Assembly (NCBI RefSeq): GCF_000002235.5
Contig: NW_022145612.1
Span: 19,172,360 to 19,236,359, forward strand
Length of the DNA: 64,000 bases
Direction of reading: 5' to 3'
Source: Strongylocentrotus purpuratus
Taxonomy: Eukaryota > Echinodermata > Echinoidea > Camarodonta > Strongylocentrotidae
The position numbers and the translations under genes are program-made. Below are positions 8,429 through 19,365 of the stretch, piece after piece. The notes under the pieces were generated by a model. The model worked only from the letters and a program-made list of their open reading frames with translations, was not told where the DNA came from and did no database searches. Every line of letters begins with the position of its first letter. Within the stretch, counting starts at the first letter, position 1.

Positions 8429-11392
8429 ATGGATGATGATTTTGAAGATATTAATGATGCTGTTGTTAATGAGTGTAGCTATATCAACTGCAGCGATTTC
8501 CAGTTTAATGGCGATAAAAAACTTTCTCTGATGCATATTAACTCCAGAAGTCTTTTTAAAAACTTTGATGATCTGGTAGTATTACTATCCTGTATAGAAC
8601 ATAATTTCTCTGTTATTGGTATTTCAGAAACCTGGTTCAAACCATCTACAGATGTAGCTATGTTTGATATTCCAGGATATTCATTTGTTCAAGTCTGTCG
8701 ATCAAATAAGAAAGGTGGTGGAGTAGCATGTTATGTCCGAGATGGGCTTGATTACAAGATACGTAATGATCTATCTATGGCTAATGCTTATTATGAATGT
8801 GTATTTTTAGAAATTAGTATTGCAAACAAAAAGTCGATTGTCGGATGCATTTATAGAGCACCTGGTAATGACATTAGATCATTTATTGATGGCTTTGATC
8901 ATGAAATGCAAATACTGAGTAAAGAAAGGAATGACATTTATATTATGGGTGACTTTAATATCAATTTGTTAAATGTTGATGTAGATGAAAAGGTAAAAGA
9001 TTTTGTTGACTTTATGTTTTCGTTTGGGTTGCTTTCCCTAATCACTAAACCGACTCGTATCACGTCATCTTCAGCAACCTTAATCGATAATATATTTACA
9101 AACTGTGTTCAAGACCATTTCTATTCTGGAATATTCTGTTCTGATTTCTCTGATCACATGCCAATTTGTAGCATTAACAAAGGCATTGCAGTCACTACAG
9201 GAAAGGTACACAATAAATTATTTAGATTATTTATTTATGTGATTACTGATGAAAGAATGAATAATTTCCAACGCGATCTTCTTCAAGTTGATTGGTCTAG
9301 TTTATATAGCTTGTTTGATGCAAATGTTTCTTATGACTATTTTAGTCATATTTTTTCCAACTTATATAATTTACATTTCCCTTTAGTTGAATTGAGTGTG
9401 AAGAAGAAATGCAGGAAACCATGGATTACTCCAAGTCTTCTGAAATCTATTAATCAGAAACATAAGCTTTATCATACATATATTAAGAACCAAAATGAGA
9501 TTAATCGGAAAAGTTATGTTGACTATAAAAACTTGTTGACAAACCTTGTTCGTCAAAGTAAGAAGGATTATTATGATAATGTTTTTCGAACTACTCAGAA
9601 TGATATTAGAAAGACTTGGTCTCATATTAATGGTTTGCTTGGGAGGGGGAAGAAGACGCCACTTCCAAATGATATGTATCATAATGATTTACTGTTAAAA
9701 TCAGACTTACAAAAAGCAAAATATTTTAATGAATATTTCATTGATTTGCCCTCTAAAATAAACAAGGAAATTCCTCCTGTCCAAACATCATACAAACAAT
9801 TTTTGTCAGTGCAGAATCACTCCTCGTCCTTGTACTTTAGACCAACGTCTGTTCATGAAATTTCTAACTTTGTTTTAACTCTAAAACCATCCAAGGCATG
9901 CGGTTCTGACGACATTTCCCCAAAAGTCATGAAAACTTGTATTCAATGCATTGTTGAACCCTTGTGTGATATTTTTAATAAGTCCTTGTTTCAGGGTATT
10001 GTCCCAAACAAATTGAAAATAGCTAAAGTAATCCCTGTATTCAAGAAGAATGATCGTAAGAACATTGAGAATTATAGACCAATTGCTTTGTTACCCATAT
10101 TTTCAAAAATTCTAGAGAAAATAGTGTATAAAAGGTTGGATGACTTCCTTCGACTTCATGATATTCTGATCCCACAACAATTTGGCTTTCGAAAGAATTG
10201 CTCTACAAGTATGGGTGTCTTGAATTTGGTAAACACTATTATAAATGCAATTGATGCTGGGAAGTTTTGTCTTGGTGTGTTTTTGGATTTATCGAAAGCA
10301 TTCGACACTATTGATCATGATATATTATTAAGCAAGCTTGAGCATTATGGCATTCGTGGGATAGCTTTGAAATGGTTTAAAAATTACTTACATAATCGAT
10401 TACAGTATGTAGTGGTTAATGGAGTTAAATCACAATCTAGGAAGGTAAAATATGGCGTACCCCAAGGCTCAGTCCTGGGCCCCTTATTGTTCTTGATTTA
10501 TATTAATGATATTATAAACTCATCTCAGTTGTTTACTTATTCACTTTTTGCTGATGATACTTGCTTGCTCTCTCACCACAAAGACATGCATAATCTGATT
10601 TTGTCTGCAAATAATGAAGTTCACAATATATTTAAGTGGTTTTGTTGCAACAAACTTTTGTTAAATGCTAGTAAGACTCAATATGTTGTTTTTAGATCAA
10701 GGGGCAAAAGAATCCCAGATAATATTGACCCCCTGACAATAGGTGGTCATCTGATCAACCGGAGTCAAAATGTAAGGTTTCTTGGAGTTACAGTTGATGA
10801 TCATTTAACTTGGAAAGATCACCTCAGCAATGTTTGTACCAAGGTCTCGAGGAGTGTTGGTGTGATTTTTAAGTTACGCTTTTTTTTACCAGAGCAAACT
10901 TTAGTAACTCTTTATAATGCTATCATTATGCCTCACTTAACTTATTGTAATGTTGCATGGGGAAATACGTATAGGAGCCATATAAACAAGTTAATAGTCC
11001 TTCAGAAGAAAGCTATCAGGCTCATTACAAATTCAAATTACAGAAGTCCAAGTAATCCTTTATTTGTGCAACTTCAGATGTTGCCTCTTGATGAATTAGT
11101 CTCCATGAATTGTTTGATATTCATGTTCAAATCTCAATCTGCTCAAAATAATTCATTTTTAAAAGATGCGTTTATTGTTAATTCGACTGTCCATTCGTAC
11201 AACACACGTCAGAGAAATCTTATCCATCAGCCGTTTGCGAGAACACAAACTGCTTCGAACTCTTTTGTAATTAATTGTATCAAAGAATGGAATAAGTTGC
11301 CACAAAACATCAGATCCAGTCCAACACTACCTATGTTTAAACATACATGTCGAGAATATCTTTTTGAGAGATTACAAAATATGTTAAAGTAA
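8429..11392 (+). CDS. LINE ORF2: AP-like endonuclease + reverse transcriptase, full length
   Basis: 987 codons from ATG 8429. Residues ~30-255 are an exonuclease-endonuclease-phosphatase (APE-type) domain with intact active-site motifs: MHINSRSL (~35), GISETWF (~65), CIYRAP, MGDFNIN (~173) and SDHMPI (~241). Residues ~480-760 are the reverse transcriptase: NYRPIALLPIFSKILEK, LDLSKAFDTIDH (motif A, ~619), GVPQGSVLGPLLF (motif B, ~676), LFADDTCLL (catalytic FADD, ~707), then LLNASKTQYVVF and FLGVTVDDHLTW. The C-terminal thumb/connection region has HLTYCNVAWGN, YNTRQRN and IKEWNKLPQNIR. No stop or frameshift is seen, and every catalytic residue I can check is present. The enzyme nicks target DNA and reverse-transcribes the element RNA at the nick. 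Clade is uncertain within the CR1/Jockey group (Crack- or Daphne-like styles are possible). Confidence 0.95.
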   Translation: MDDDFEDINDAVVNECSYINCSDFQFNGDKKLSLMHINSRSLFKNFDDLVVLLSCIEHNFSVIGISETWFKPSTDVAMFDIPGYSFVQVCRSNKKGGGVACYVRDGLDYKIRNDLSMANAYYECVFLEISIANKKSIVGCIYRAPGNDIRSFIDGFDHEMQILSKERNDIYIMGDFNINLLNVDVDEKVKDFVDFMFSFGLLSLITKPTRITSSSATLIDNIFTNCVQDHFYSGIFCSDFSDHMPICSINKGIAVTTGKVHNKLFRLFIYVITDERMNNFQRDLLQVDWSSLYSLFDANVSYDYFSHIFSNLYNLHFPLVELSVKKKCRKPWITPSLLKSINQKHKLYHTYIKNQNEINRKSYVDYKNLLTNLVRQSKKDYYDNVFRTTQNDIRKTWSHINGLLGRGKKTPLPNDMYHNDLLLKSDLQKAKYFNEYFIDLPSKINKEIPPVQTSYKQFLSVQNHSSSLYFRPTSVHEISNFVLTLKPSKACGSDDISPKVMKTCIQCIVEPLCDIFNKSLFQGIVPNKLKIAKVIPVFKKNDRKNIENYRPIALLPIFSKILEKIVYKRLDDFLRLHDILIPQQFGFRKNCSTSMGVLNLVNTIINAIDAGKFCLGVFLDLSKAFDTIDHDILLSKLEHYGIRGIALKWFKNYLHNRLQYVVVNGVKSQSRKVKYGVPQGSVLGPLLFLIYINDIINSSQLFTYSLFADDTCLLSHHKDMHNLILSANNEVHNIFKWFCCNKLLLNASKTQYVVFRSRGKRIPDNIDPLTIGGHLINRSQNVRFLGVTVDDHLTWKDHLSNVCTKVSRSVGVIFKLRFFLPEQTLVTLYNAIIMPHLTYCNVAWGNTYRSHINKLIVLQKKAIRLITNSNYRSPSNPLFVQLQMLPLDELVSMNCLIFMFKSQSAQNNSFLKDAFIVNSTVHSYNTRQRNLIHQPFARTQTASNSFVINCIKEWNKLPQNIRSSPTLPMFKHTCREYLFERLQNMLK

Positions 11393-11580
11393 ATCCTGGA
11401 AAGCCATGTGTGTATGTGTGTATGTGGGTGTGTCTGTGTGTGTGTGCGTGGGTGTGTATGTGTATGTGTGTTATCTTTTTTTCTGTTCCCATATTTACTC
11501 ATTAGTTATCATTGTAAATATGTTTTTGTCATCGGTTATTCTAAATACTGTTATTTTGTTTTTGTTTATGTACCTTTTAA

Positions 11581-11712
11581 GGGGCCCCTTATCACAAGCT
11601 CTGCTTCTCCGGGGTCCCAAACCTATCATGTTTTTTTATTTCTTTTGTGTCAATTGATTGTAAAATGTTGTGTTTGATTGGTTTGAATAAACTTGAACTT
11701 GAACTTGAACTT
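11581..11712 (+). other. LINE 3' UTR hairpin and (TTGAAC)n tail
   Basis: An outer stem GGGGCCCC/GGGGTCCC (8 pairs, one G-U) encloses an inner AAGC-tct-GCTT hairpin at 11595-11606. It is followed about 70 bases later by aataaac and 3-4 copies of ttgaac. The same arrangement with a different outer stem sequence occurs at 28211-28252. In several LINEs a 3' stem-loop is recognised by the reverse transcriptase; that role is inferred here. Confidence 0.7.
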
Positions 11713-12499
11713 GTTTATGAGTACTTTGGGTTTTGTCGGGGGCGTGCCCATTGCCCCTCTTACGGAAATGCTAGAGTAGAGCCTAGAGGCTGCTAGTCAT
11801 ACTGATAGCAAATCGCAAATTTACTATTTAATATCAAAATGGAATTTGAATTCAATCATAATGCGATAATGAAAGTTAACATAACACAATGAATTGTTTC
11901 CCCCCAAATGACTCGGTCAGTCTGCATCTAAATGTGCTATGTGAGTGTGTATGTGTGTGTGTCTGTGAGTGACCTTGCTTCTGAAAAAAAAGCATATGCA
12001 ATGCATCTTATTTGATACATTCAGTTCATTCTCTCACTTTAATACTTTTGCGCAAGTCGATTTTTGCACTCTCGCAAACAATGCCCCAGTTCATCCAAGC
12101 GTGAACACATACCACACAAAAATGATACCAAACCATACCATAGCTGACTTTTAAAATAAATGACAATTTTCTAAGTGTATACTTTTTTTGGACTCACCAA
12201 AGAGATTTGTAGTATCTCTTTGGACTCACAGTACGGTAGAGTACTGATCAAGCTGATTTCGCAAGGAGGAAATATATTTGAATAACACTTCCTCTTTCAA
12301 TTTCTTTTAGTTTAATGAAAAGCAGATGTCTAAATAAATCTTATCAAAGTTCGCAAATTATCTTTTTAGGAGGTTGAACTACGCATTATGGCCTATTATT
12401 GTCCTGTCATATTACTCCTATAATTATTAATCTGCATTTTTGGTACATACTTTTTCAAATGATTTTCAAATTTTTGTTTGATTATAAGCATTTTGTGCT
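11713..12499. other. Unassigned intergenic sequence
   Basis: AT-rich sequence downstream of the LINE, with a short TG tract near 11945-11970. I see no exon, RNA gene or terminal repeat here. Confidence 0.5.
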
Positions 12500-12620
12500 C
12501 ATCAAACAAAAGGGACACACTGTCTTGATGTATAAAACTTTCACATACATGTACATGTATGTTATAGCATTAAGAAGCAAAACATAATCATTTGTTTTTA
12601 TGTTTATTTTACAGTAGTTT
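12500..12620. repeat. Dispersed repeat copy (relative at 32773-32895)
   Basis: Shares aacaaaagggacacactgtc, a cat(a)c-tac-gta stretch and tttgtttttatgtttatt with 32773-32882. A weaker relative begins near 44920. No coding potential. In the 32.8-kb copy a MITE follows directly; here it does not. Confidence 0.65.
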
Positions 12621-12653
12621 AGATTTCTGTTATAGAAAATACCTGTCGCACTT

Positions 12654-12737
12654 AAAGATAAAGATAAAGTTGAGTTCTGGTCATGCGATTGCATTATGAA
12701 ATCGGTGTGAAATCGATCAGAAAAAGTTGATCATGTA
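12654..12737 (-). mobile_element. Truncated end of the TTAA-type MITE seen whole at 60921-61304
   Basis: The sequence taaagataaagttgagttct followed by gcgattgcatt and gttgatcatgta matches the reverse complement of the right end of the element at 60921-61304. It stops exactly where the TIR element at 12738 begins, so that element inserted into or truncated this copy. Confidence 0.65.
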
Positions 12738-14670
12738 CAGGCGCGGATCCAGGGGTGTCGAGCGGGCCTTGCCCCCCCCCCCCGCAAAAAAGAGAGAGAG
12801 AAGAAAGGAAAAGAAGGGAAAGAGGAGAGAAAGAGGAGAAAAGGGGAAAGAAAGAAGAGGAAGAAGAAAAGAAAAGGGGAAAGAAGGAGATCGGGGGCCG
12901 AAAGGGCCTTGCCTCCCAGTATGTTGCCCGCCCCCCAAATAAAAAAAATAAATAAGAGAGAAGGAAGGAAAGGGAAGGGGAAAAGGAAAAGAGGAGATAC
13001 TGGCGTACTGATAGGGGGGGGGGGGAGTCTTGGGGGAAATCAAATTCAAACGTGGTTTATTTCTAATTCCATAAATGATGGATTACAAATAATGCTGAAA
13101 TGACATAATTTCCGGGATTTTTCCTCACTTTTTAGTAAATTATACTTTTTTATGCGTTTGCTGGAAAATGACAAATGCCTAAATTTACAGCCAGGCAAGA
13201 AATATGATTCTTGAGATTCCTACATGTCAGGGCCCAAGGAACGGCGGATATCAGGACCCTCGAACCCACCCCCCCCCCCGCCCCACTTAGAAAAAAAAGA
13301 GTATATTAAAGAGAAATAAAAAAATAAAAAAAAAGAGCAAGAAACAATAGTTAACTGCCAGTGTCAACATATAATAAGGCATCAAAATATGCTCATCTGA
13401 CCGTGATTAAATGCCTAAAACCCCTAAGCTTCCGGGAGCTCTGCCCCCTGGATTCCACCTAGGGCCCTAAAGCGGGCCCTTAGATGCTCATTTGGCGGTA
13501 ATGAAATGCCTAAAACCCCTGATTGTTGGGGGGCTCCGCCCCCTGGACCCCACGCCAGTGTCTTAAAATAATAAGGTATAAAAAAAATACTCATCTGACC
13601 GTAATTAAACGCCTAAAACCCCTGATCTTTCGGATAAGGTATCAAAATATGTTTATTTGACCACAGGCGCGTAGCCAGGGCGGGGGAGGGGGGGGGGGGG
13701 GGGGGCTGTGTAGGCGGTCCCCCCAAAATCATCGGCCAAAAAAAAAAACTCAGGAGAGAAAAGGAAGAGGACGTAGGAAGAAACAGGAGTAGACAAAGAA
13801 CATCTTTGAAGTGCAGACAAGGATTAAAAGTAGAGAACGTTACAACGCATCGTCTTCTTTCTCTAATAATTTAATGAAACGTCAAAGCTTCCGCGCTTCG
13901 CGCAGGAGGGGGAGGGGGACTGAATCCAGACAAGGATTAAGAGTCGAAAACGGTACAGCGAATCGTCTGCTTTCTCTCATAATCTAATATGAAGCGTCAA
14001 AGCTTCCGGGTAGACGAGGATTAAGAGTCGAGAACTGAAAGAATCGTCTCGTTTTACTAATGATTTAATGAAACGTAAAGGCTTCCGCGCTTCGCGCAGG
14101 AGGGTGGGAACCTGAATTCAGACAAGGATTATTTAAGAGAACGGTACAAAAAATCGTCTTCTTTCCCTAATGATTTAATGAACCGTAAAAAGCTTCCGCG
14201 CTTTGCGCGGGAACTAAATTTAGACGAGGATCATTTTCGAGAACGGTACAACGAATCTTCTTCTTTCTCTAATGATTCAATGAAACTTAAAAGCTTCCGC
14301 GCTACGCGCAGAGGGGGAACCTGAATGCAGACGAGGATTAAGAGTCGAAAACTGTACAACGAATCATCTTCTTTCTCTAATGATTTAATGAATCGTTAAA
14401 GGTTTTGCGCTTTGCGCGGAAGGGGGGAATTGAATTCAGACAAGGATTATTTTTGAGAACGGTACAACGAATCGTCTTCTTTCTCTAATAATTTAATGAA
14501 AAGTCAAAGCTTCCGCGTTTTGCGGAGGAGGGAGGGGGAAACTCGCCCCTCCCTGCACCCACCCCCCTCGCATTACGTCACTGCTGGTCACCATTACGTA
14601 TCAATATTTGGCTCGCATAATATCAAATTTGGCCCCCCCCCCCCACTAAGAAATCCTGGATCCGCGCCTG
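12738..14670. mobile_element. TIR element with perfect 16-bp termini, carrying polypurine tracts and a satellite array
   Basis: caggcgcggatccagg at 12738-12753 is the exact inverted complement of 14655-14670. The interior has a strongly purine-rich block (12785-12990), C/G homopolymers, diverged ~120-bp tandem units around cctaaaacccct (13400-13640), and the satellite array at 13790-14535. No transposase is present. A second pair of related termini (caggcgcgtagccagg at 13664; ctagcgacgcccctg near 14763) overlaps it, so the block may be two elements rather than one. The CAGG start resembles hAT elements, but an 8-bp target duplication is not evident. Confidence 0.65.
13790..14535. repeat. Satellite array, ~107-bp unit, about 7 units
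   Basis: Each unit contains a variant of gaatcgtcttctttctctaa, then aatgaaacgt, then agcttccgcgcttcgcgcag (a GC hairpin), then a G-rich run and gacaaggattaagag. Units are diverged and differ in the hairpin. The same satellite forms a second array at 51835-52800. Confidence 0.85.
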
Positions 14671-15092
14671 GGCATTGGGACATTGGCATTAATATATTTG
14701 TCGGTAATTGGTGGCTAGTTTTGTCAGTTATCGGTGGCTTCTACACCTCCACTCAAAAGTCTAGCGACGCCCCTGCCTACGTTGGCATGGCAAGGGGTTT
14801 TCCAGCGAAATGTTAATGCCAATCAACCTATTATCTATACAAGGCGCCGCGAAACCACCACTAGTAACGCCAGAAGTCGTTCCACGTACTGTCAAAAGTA
14901 AAAGATCTGCAACATCTCGACGATGTACCAAGAATAACAGAAATTCCTCTGGGAGAGTGGGTGGAGGGGCTGCAGCCCCAAGGTACCCTCTCCGCCTCCT
15001 GCGCCTGTCTTTGCGACGAAGCTGGCAAAGAACATGACCCAAAAGTGGTAAAACAATTTAATTAAATAAGGAAAAAAGAAAATATATATATA

Positions 15093-15127
<35 letters not shown>

Positions 15128-15882
15128 AGTTTTTTTTTTTTTTTTTAAATAGAGAAATTTATCAGCCTAGTAACGGCCGTTAAAAAAAAAGATTGTTTTG
15201 TGTTTGTGTTCTGCTTGCTCGTTTGTACTATATATTGTAGACTTTGAACTCAACAACGACCCCCCCCCCACCCCCACCCCACGCCACCAGTGGTCTGTCA
15301 ACTGAGACAAACTGCTATTCGGGTCGACAGTGCAAAGTCAATATTTGGTCCTTACTATATACTATATACGTGTACGATATCATGCCTCATAAGAAGCTTT
15401 TATTGACACTCAAATGCATTCCGAAATGTTCCAAATTTAATACTATAGAAACTGATATTGGTGATAATTGATGTGATTTATTTGTTTCCACTTTCAACAT
15501 TCAGACAAAATACAAATTATTTGTGTACAAAAAAGAACACAATATTATTGTTGTACGATTTGAGAGTACAAGAATAAGAATATATAAATGTGAAATCGAA
15601 AGGCATGAATCATATAGCAATACAATCACAATCAATACTGGCTAGAATACCACTTATAATGCATCACACGTGCAATATGAAAGGAGTGTAAAAACATTTA
15701 AATTCGTTAGATTTGAGAGAACTTTAATAGTATATTTGTAAAAGGCTTAGACACATACATATAAAAGCTAAATATTATTGTTATCTTAAATGAAATGAAA
15801 ATGATTTTTTTTTTTACAGTGCACATGTTCACTACACATGGAGCTCAGGGCATTCTAATGACGTTACCCCGGCTCTATATAT
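14671..15882. other. Repeat debris without a recognisable gene
   Basis: Contains an (ATAA)n tract (15087-15127), a poly-T run (15129-15146) and a C-rich run near 15258. The rest is AT-rich, and I see no exon or RNA gene. Confidence 0.5.
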
Positions 15883-16074
15883 CTGAAAACTTATTTGTTT
15901 CTTTCGTTGTAATTATTGCAATATTCTAATTTACTATGTCTAGGAGAATTTCGAATTTAGTTTTTCGGTTTATTGTTTTTTCTTTCTTATGTCTGTTACA
16001 TGTACTTTTCTCTAAGCGCCATGAGCACCGACAGGTGGACCTGTGCGCTATACAAGTAGCCACTATTATTATAT
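15883..16074 (+). mobile_element. Severely 5'-truncated L2-like LINE, 3' end only
   Basis: Begins at the last codons of the reverse transcriptase (LKTYLFLSL, stop) and continues with the same 3' UTR as 27349-27515: cgttgtaatt, tgtctaggagaatt, ctaagcgccatgagcaccga and gtggacctgtgcgctataca, ending in attattata. The two copies differ at few positions, so both derive from one recently active family. Confidence 0.85.
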
Positions 16075-16639
16075 CTAGGCTACCGATTTTACCAGTTCAC
16101 CGTGAACGTTTTACACCTGGATGGAGAGTGACAAATCAATGTTAAAGTGACTCGGTAAAATTGTTGAAGGTTGATAAAATAAAAACTGCGTAATTTTTGG
16201 ATGAAATGTTCCCCATTATACTGTACTAACCCTCTAACACGCAAACAATCCTGAACAAATTCTCAAACCACAAAGATATTTATGGTTTTCTTTGAAGGCG
16301 TCACTGTGCGACTCCCTCTTACAGTAATCTCCGCAACAGTTTTTCCATGAAAATGAAACATAAGACAGGCTTTTAAAATTCTTTCAACACATAAATGTCT
16401 GGAATGTTATAAAAAGCCAATTCATTGCTTTGTGATGATTTTCATTCACCTAAAATTTAATTTAATTGTAATACTATAGTTGGAAGAATTCCCCCCAATT
16501 TTTATTATTACTAATGGTCTATTTTCACTCAAACTTTCAGATTATCTTTAATTGTATACATCTAGCATTGAAGTCACAACCTTATCACAATTTTCTTTCA
16601 TCTAAATGTTACAAAGTCCCTTTAATGTCTTGTCCAACG

Positions 16640-16735
16640 ACACTAGTGCTGCACAGAGACTCGAACCCACCACCTTCGCAATTTCAGTCAAGTGTTTACA
16701 ATTAAACCACTCGAATACGGCACCTCTACAGTAAG
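16640..16735 (-). mobile_element. tRNA-derived SINE head
   Basis: On the minus strand an A-box-like attcgagtggttta (16716-16703) lies ~45 bases upstream of a B-box-like gggttcgagtc (16668-16658), followed by gtgcagcactagtgtcgttg. The acceptor stem does not pair fully, so this is a SINE or tRNA pseudogene rather than a working tRNA. Confidence 0.5.
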
Positions 16736-17229
16736 TCATGCATCGATGACTAAGATAAGTGTATTTGTGTCTGGCCCTTAGATACTGTTTAAGTATCCCG
16801 GTGGATGTAGGACTTCCATCGTTACAAACAAGTTATCGTAAAATATCATCTGCTCTAAATTTTCCCGTTTTTTTAATTTTTCCTTGGACGATATAGATTC
16901 AATTCTTGCTGATTGAATGAAACAATGTCAGCACACTTTGAAATAATCATTACATTTTTTTAATTTCTAACTTGATTTACGGCGAAGTCAACTAAACGAT
17001 TTCCAAAATATTCTTAGCTCAGATTTCTCTCAAGTTTCTCAAAATGTTGTATTTTTGTTGTAGCCCTCAGGCTGACGTACCAACTGCAAACGGGCTGATA
17101 CATTTTGCCTCCCTGCTCATAACTTTCCGAATACTTCCTTCCACTGGAATACAATTGTTTTCTATCTAACCTACTCACACTATACATACCTTAAATAACT
17201 TCCAATTACAATCATAACCAACATCAATG

Positions 17230-18042
17230 AGTGAGCAACTCCGTAGATAATTACACTATGAGAATATGTCATTATACGACAAATGCTGTACAAGTAAAAC
17301 ACATTATGTTGCAAAATTATTCATCATTAAATTCTTCATCATTAAATTCTTTTATTCCAAACTCCATGCACATCTATAATGCACAAATAACACGAAGTTC
17401 TCTACCCACCCAGTTAAATAAATTTGTAGGGATTGGGTTGGAAAGTTTTCCACCTTATCACCATCGTGGGTCAAAACATCCGTTGTTTAGCTCTGCTGCT
17501 GATTTTTTTTCCTTCACTATTATAGCCATGTATTTTCTGTCATGCATTATATTCTGATTGTAAATGATGCCACCTCTTCTTCTCTTTCTCTCTCTCTTCC
17601 CTTATGACCCTTATCAACTCCCCTTTCCCTTTTGACCCTTATCATCTCTCCCTATATTTCTCTCTTTTATCAGTCCTTCGAGCTTGAGCTCTCTTTTTCT
17701 TTGTCGTTCTGCTCGTATTTCGATTGTGATGCTGCTCCTATTCTAATTTCATATTCCCATTTATATTCATACCTGAATTTATTCATGATGTGATTCAGAA
17801 TCGTATTTCAAATTCTTGCTATGTATACGTCATTGTAACTGTCTTGTTATGTTTTGTGCTGAAAGCCGGAGGACCGTACCTGCTCATAGACTTTTTCTTT
17901 ACAGAGTATTGACGCCCTTCTGGCTTTCAGCACACGACACCATGTTGTTGTCCTGTGTGTTACGTATAACATGTTACACCTATGGAAAACAAATGTCTGT
18001 ATTTAATATGGACAATAAAAACTTGAATCTTGAATCTTTAAA
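17230..18042 (+). mobile_element. Degraded LINE, C-terminal RT end plus 3' UTR with hairpin
   Basis: A degraded frame around 17340-17450 (SMHIYNAQITRSSLPT, then LNKFVGIGLES) resembles the usual end of CR1/Jockey-type reverse transcriptases, where an H-x-Y-N/D-T-R block precedes the last domain. A pyrimidine-rich stretch and a perfect 12-bp inverted repeat follow (gtgctgaaagcc at 17856, complement at 17922). The end is aataaaaacttgaatcttga, a tandem-type 3' tail. A separate (AAT)n-tailed fragment follows at 18038-18110. The coding match is weak; the 3' end structure is clear. Confidence 0.6.
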
Positions 18043-18110
18043 ATAATAATAATAATAATGTAAATTTATAGAGCACCGCCGTCCAAGGACGCTCATGGCG
18101 CTAGCTCAGC

Positions 18111-18869
18111 AACAGTTCTCTTTAATACATGTACAAATAATTAAAGTAAATGTAAATGTTTATACTATCAGAAACTCAAAACCAATTTTGCAACATTTGT
18201 GTCATCCATTTCAATCCTCAGCTCTGTCCGGTGGGGCTCGGTCCCCTCTATATAGCCCGGAACCCATAAACCGGGACATATACGTCAGATCATCCTAAAG
18301 TGAATTATCTTCAATCATTTTCCCAAGAGCACCTCTTGTATTGTATTTATAAAACTTGATTGATGTTCATTAGTATTCTATTTATAAACATATAAGTCAA
18401 TTCACAATGCAATGTAACAAATCAATATTCGGTTTGTAAACATATTTTAAATCACATAAATCAATTTACAATGCAGTGTATATAGCAAAACAGAACGGAA
18501 ATTATATACATCAGAAACACTTTTTTTTTTCTTTTTGTAATAACATGACACATAATGCATAACGTAAATAATATAAAGTACCATAATACATCCGAATATT
18601 TAGATATATTAAACCTAATAAAGCTAAATAAATGATAACTCATGCTTTATGAAATAAGTAAATGAGGTACATGGAATGCCTACAATAAATGACGTAATAG
18701 TATTACTGTAAAATTAAACCAAAAACATAAGATTGTATTTTTAAAAAAATTACTTTGTAATTACATAGTATCTAAAAGTTACCCCTCACTGCAATTACGA
18801 AGAGAAAATATCTATTACATCTTTATTGTCGAATCTCATTATAAACACGTACTGCCCTACAATTAGGCC
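18111..18869. other. Unassigned AT-rich sequence
   Basis: No open frame with a recognisable domain, no RNA gene and no terminal repeat seen. Confidence 0.5.
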
Positions 18870-19073
18870 TACTCTCTAAAAAAAATCGAGTGATCACGGA
18901 CGTCACTCCTGTGGAGAGTGAAAATGTAGTGATAATAGAGTGAACATTCACCCTTTAATTCTTAGAGAGCACTCTAAAATCAATCGATTTTCACTCCTAA
19001 ACAAGTGATCACGGACGTCACTCCCAAGAAAGTGAAAATAGAGTGAAAATTCACTCTTTTTTTTAAGAGAGTA
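18870..19073. mobile_element. MITE with TA target duplication (~204 bp)
   Basis: Starts tactctctaaaaaaa and ends with its complement tttttttaagagagta, with TA at each outer end. The interior is two diverged units sharing gtgatcacggacgtcactcc and gagtgaaaat motifs. No coding potential. Confidence 0.8.
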
Positions 19074-19199
19074 CCCCACTTATGACACCCTAGAATTAGT
19101 TTTCTGATCTAATCTTACAATAGACAGTATAACTATGTTCAATTAAAACTTATACAAAACTGGTGTACGTGTAAGTTTGATTGCGTCAGACAACCGTTA

Positions 19200-19365
19200 A
19201 AGTCCGTCTGCACTAGTTGGTCAGGGGATTAGACCTCCCTGCAAGGTCACTGACAGCCAGTTATCTCATCAAATCAGCTCTCAATAAGAAAAAGGGGATC
19301 ATTGGGGACCAACAAGCACCGATTAGGCATCGTTTGCCATATAGGGGGCGCAATTAGCTATAAAC
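19200..19365 (+). repeat. Copy of the dispersed repeat also at 4093 and 27530
   Basis: Shares ggattagacctccctgcaag, ccagttatctcatca, gatcattggggaccaac and accgattaggcat with the reverse complement of 27530-27672. It begins ttaaagtccgtctg, matching the far end of the other copy. Superfamily unknown. Confidence 0.7.

Larger units (their letters stand above)
7741..11712 (+). mobile_element. LINE with intact ORF2 (CR1/Jockey group), 5'-truncated in ORF1
   Basis: The element comprises the C-terminal end of ORF1 (7750-7980), a low-complexity inter-ORF spacer with a (TA)n tract, an uninterrupted ORF2 (8429-11392), and a ~320-bp 3' UTR. The 3' UTR contains a TG-rich tract, a structured hairpin (11581-11618) and a short tandem tail of (TTGAAC)n preceded by aataaa. 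Microsatellite-type tails of this sort occur in CR1-like and related LINEs. The 5' edge is set by loss of the ORF1 reading frame just upstream of 7741. I saw no convincing target-site duplication. Because ORF2 is unbroken this is a young copy; however, lacking most of ORF1 it is probably not autonomous. Confidence 0.88.

Noticed and set aside
12717-13103. Several overlapping long frames on both strands
   Set aside because: They are Lys/Glu/Arg- or Phe/Ser/Pro-rich translations of a polypurine tract inside a TIR element; no domain.
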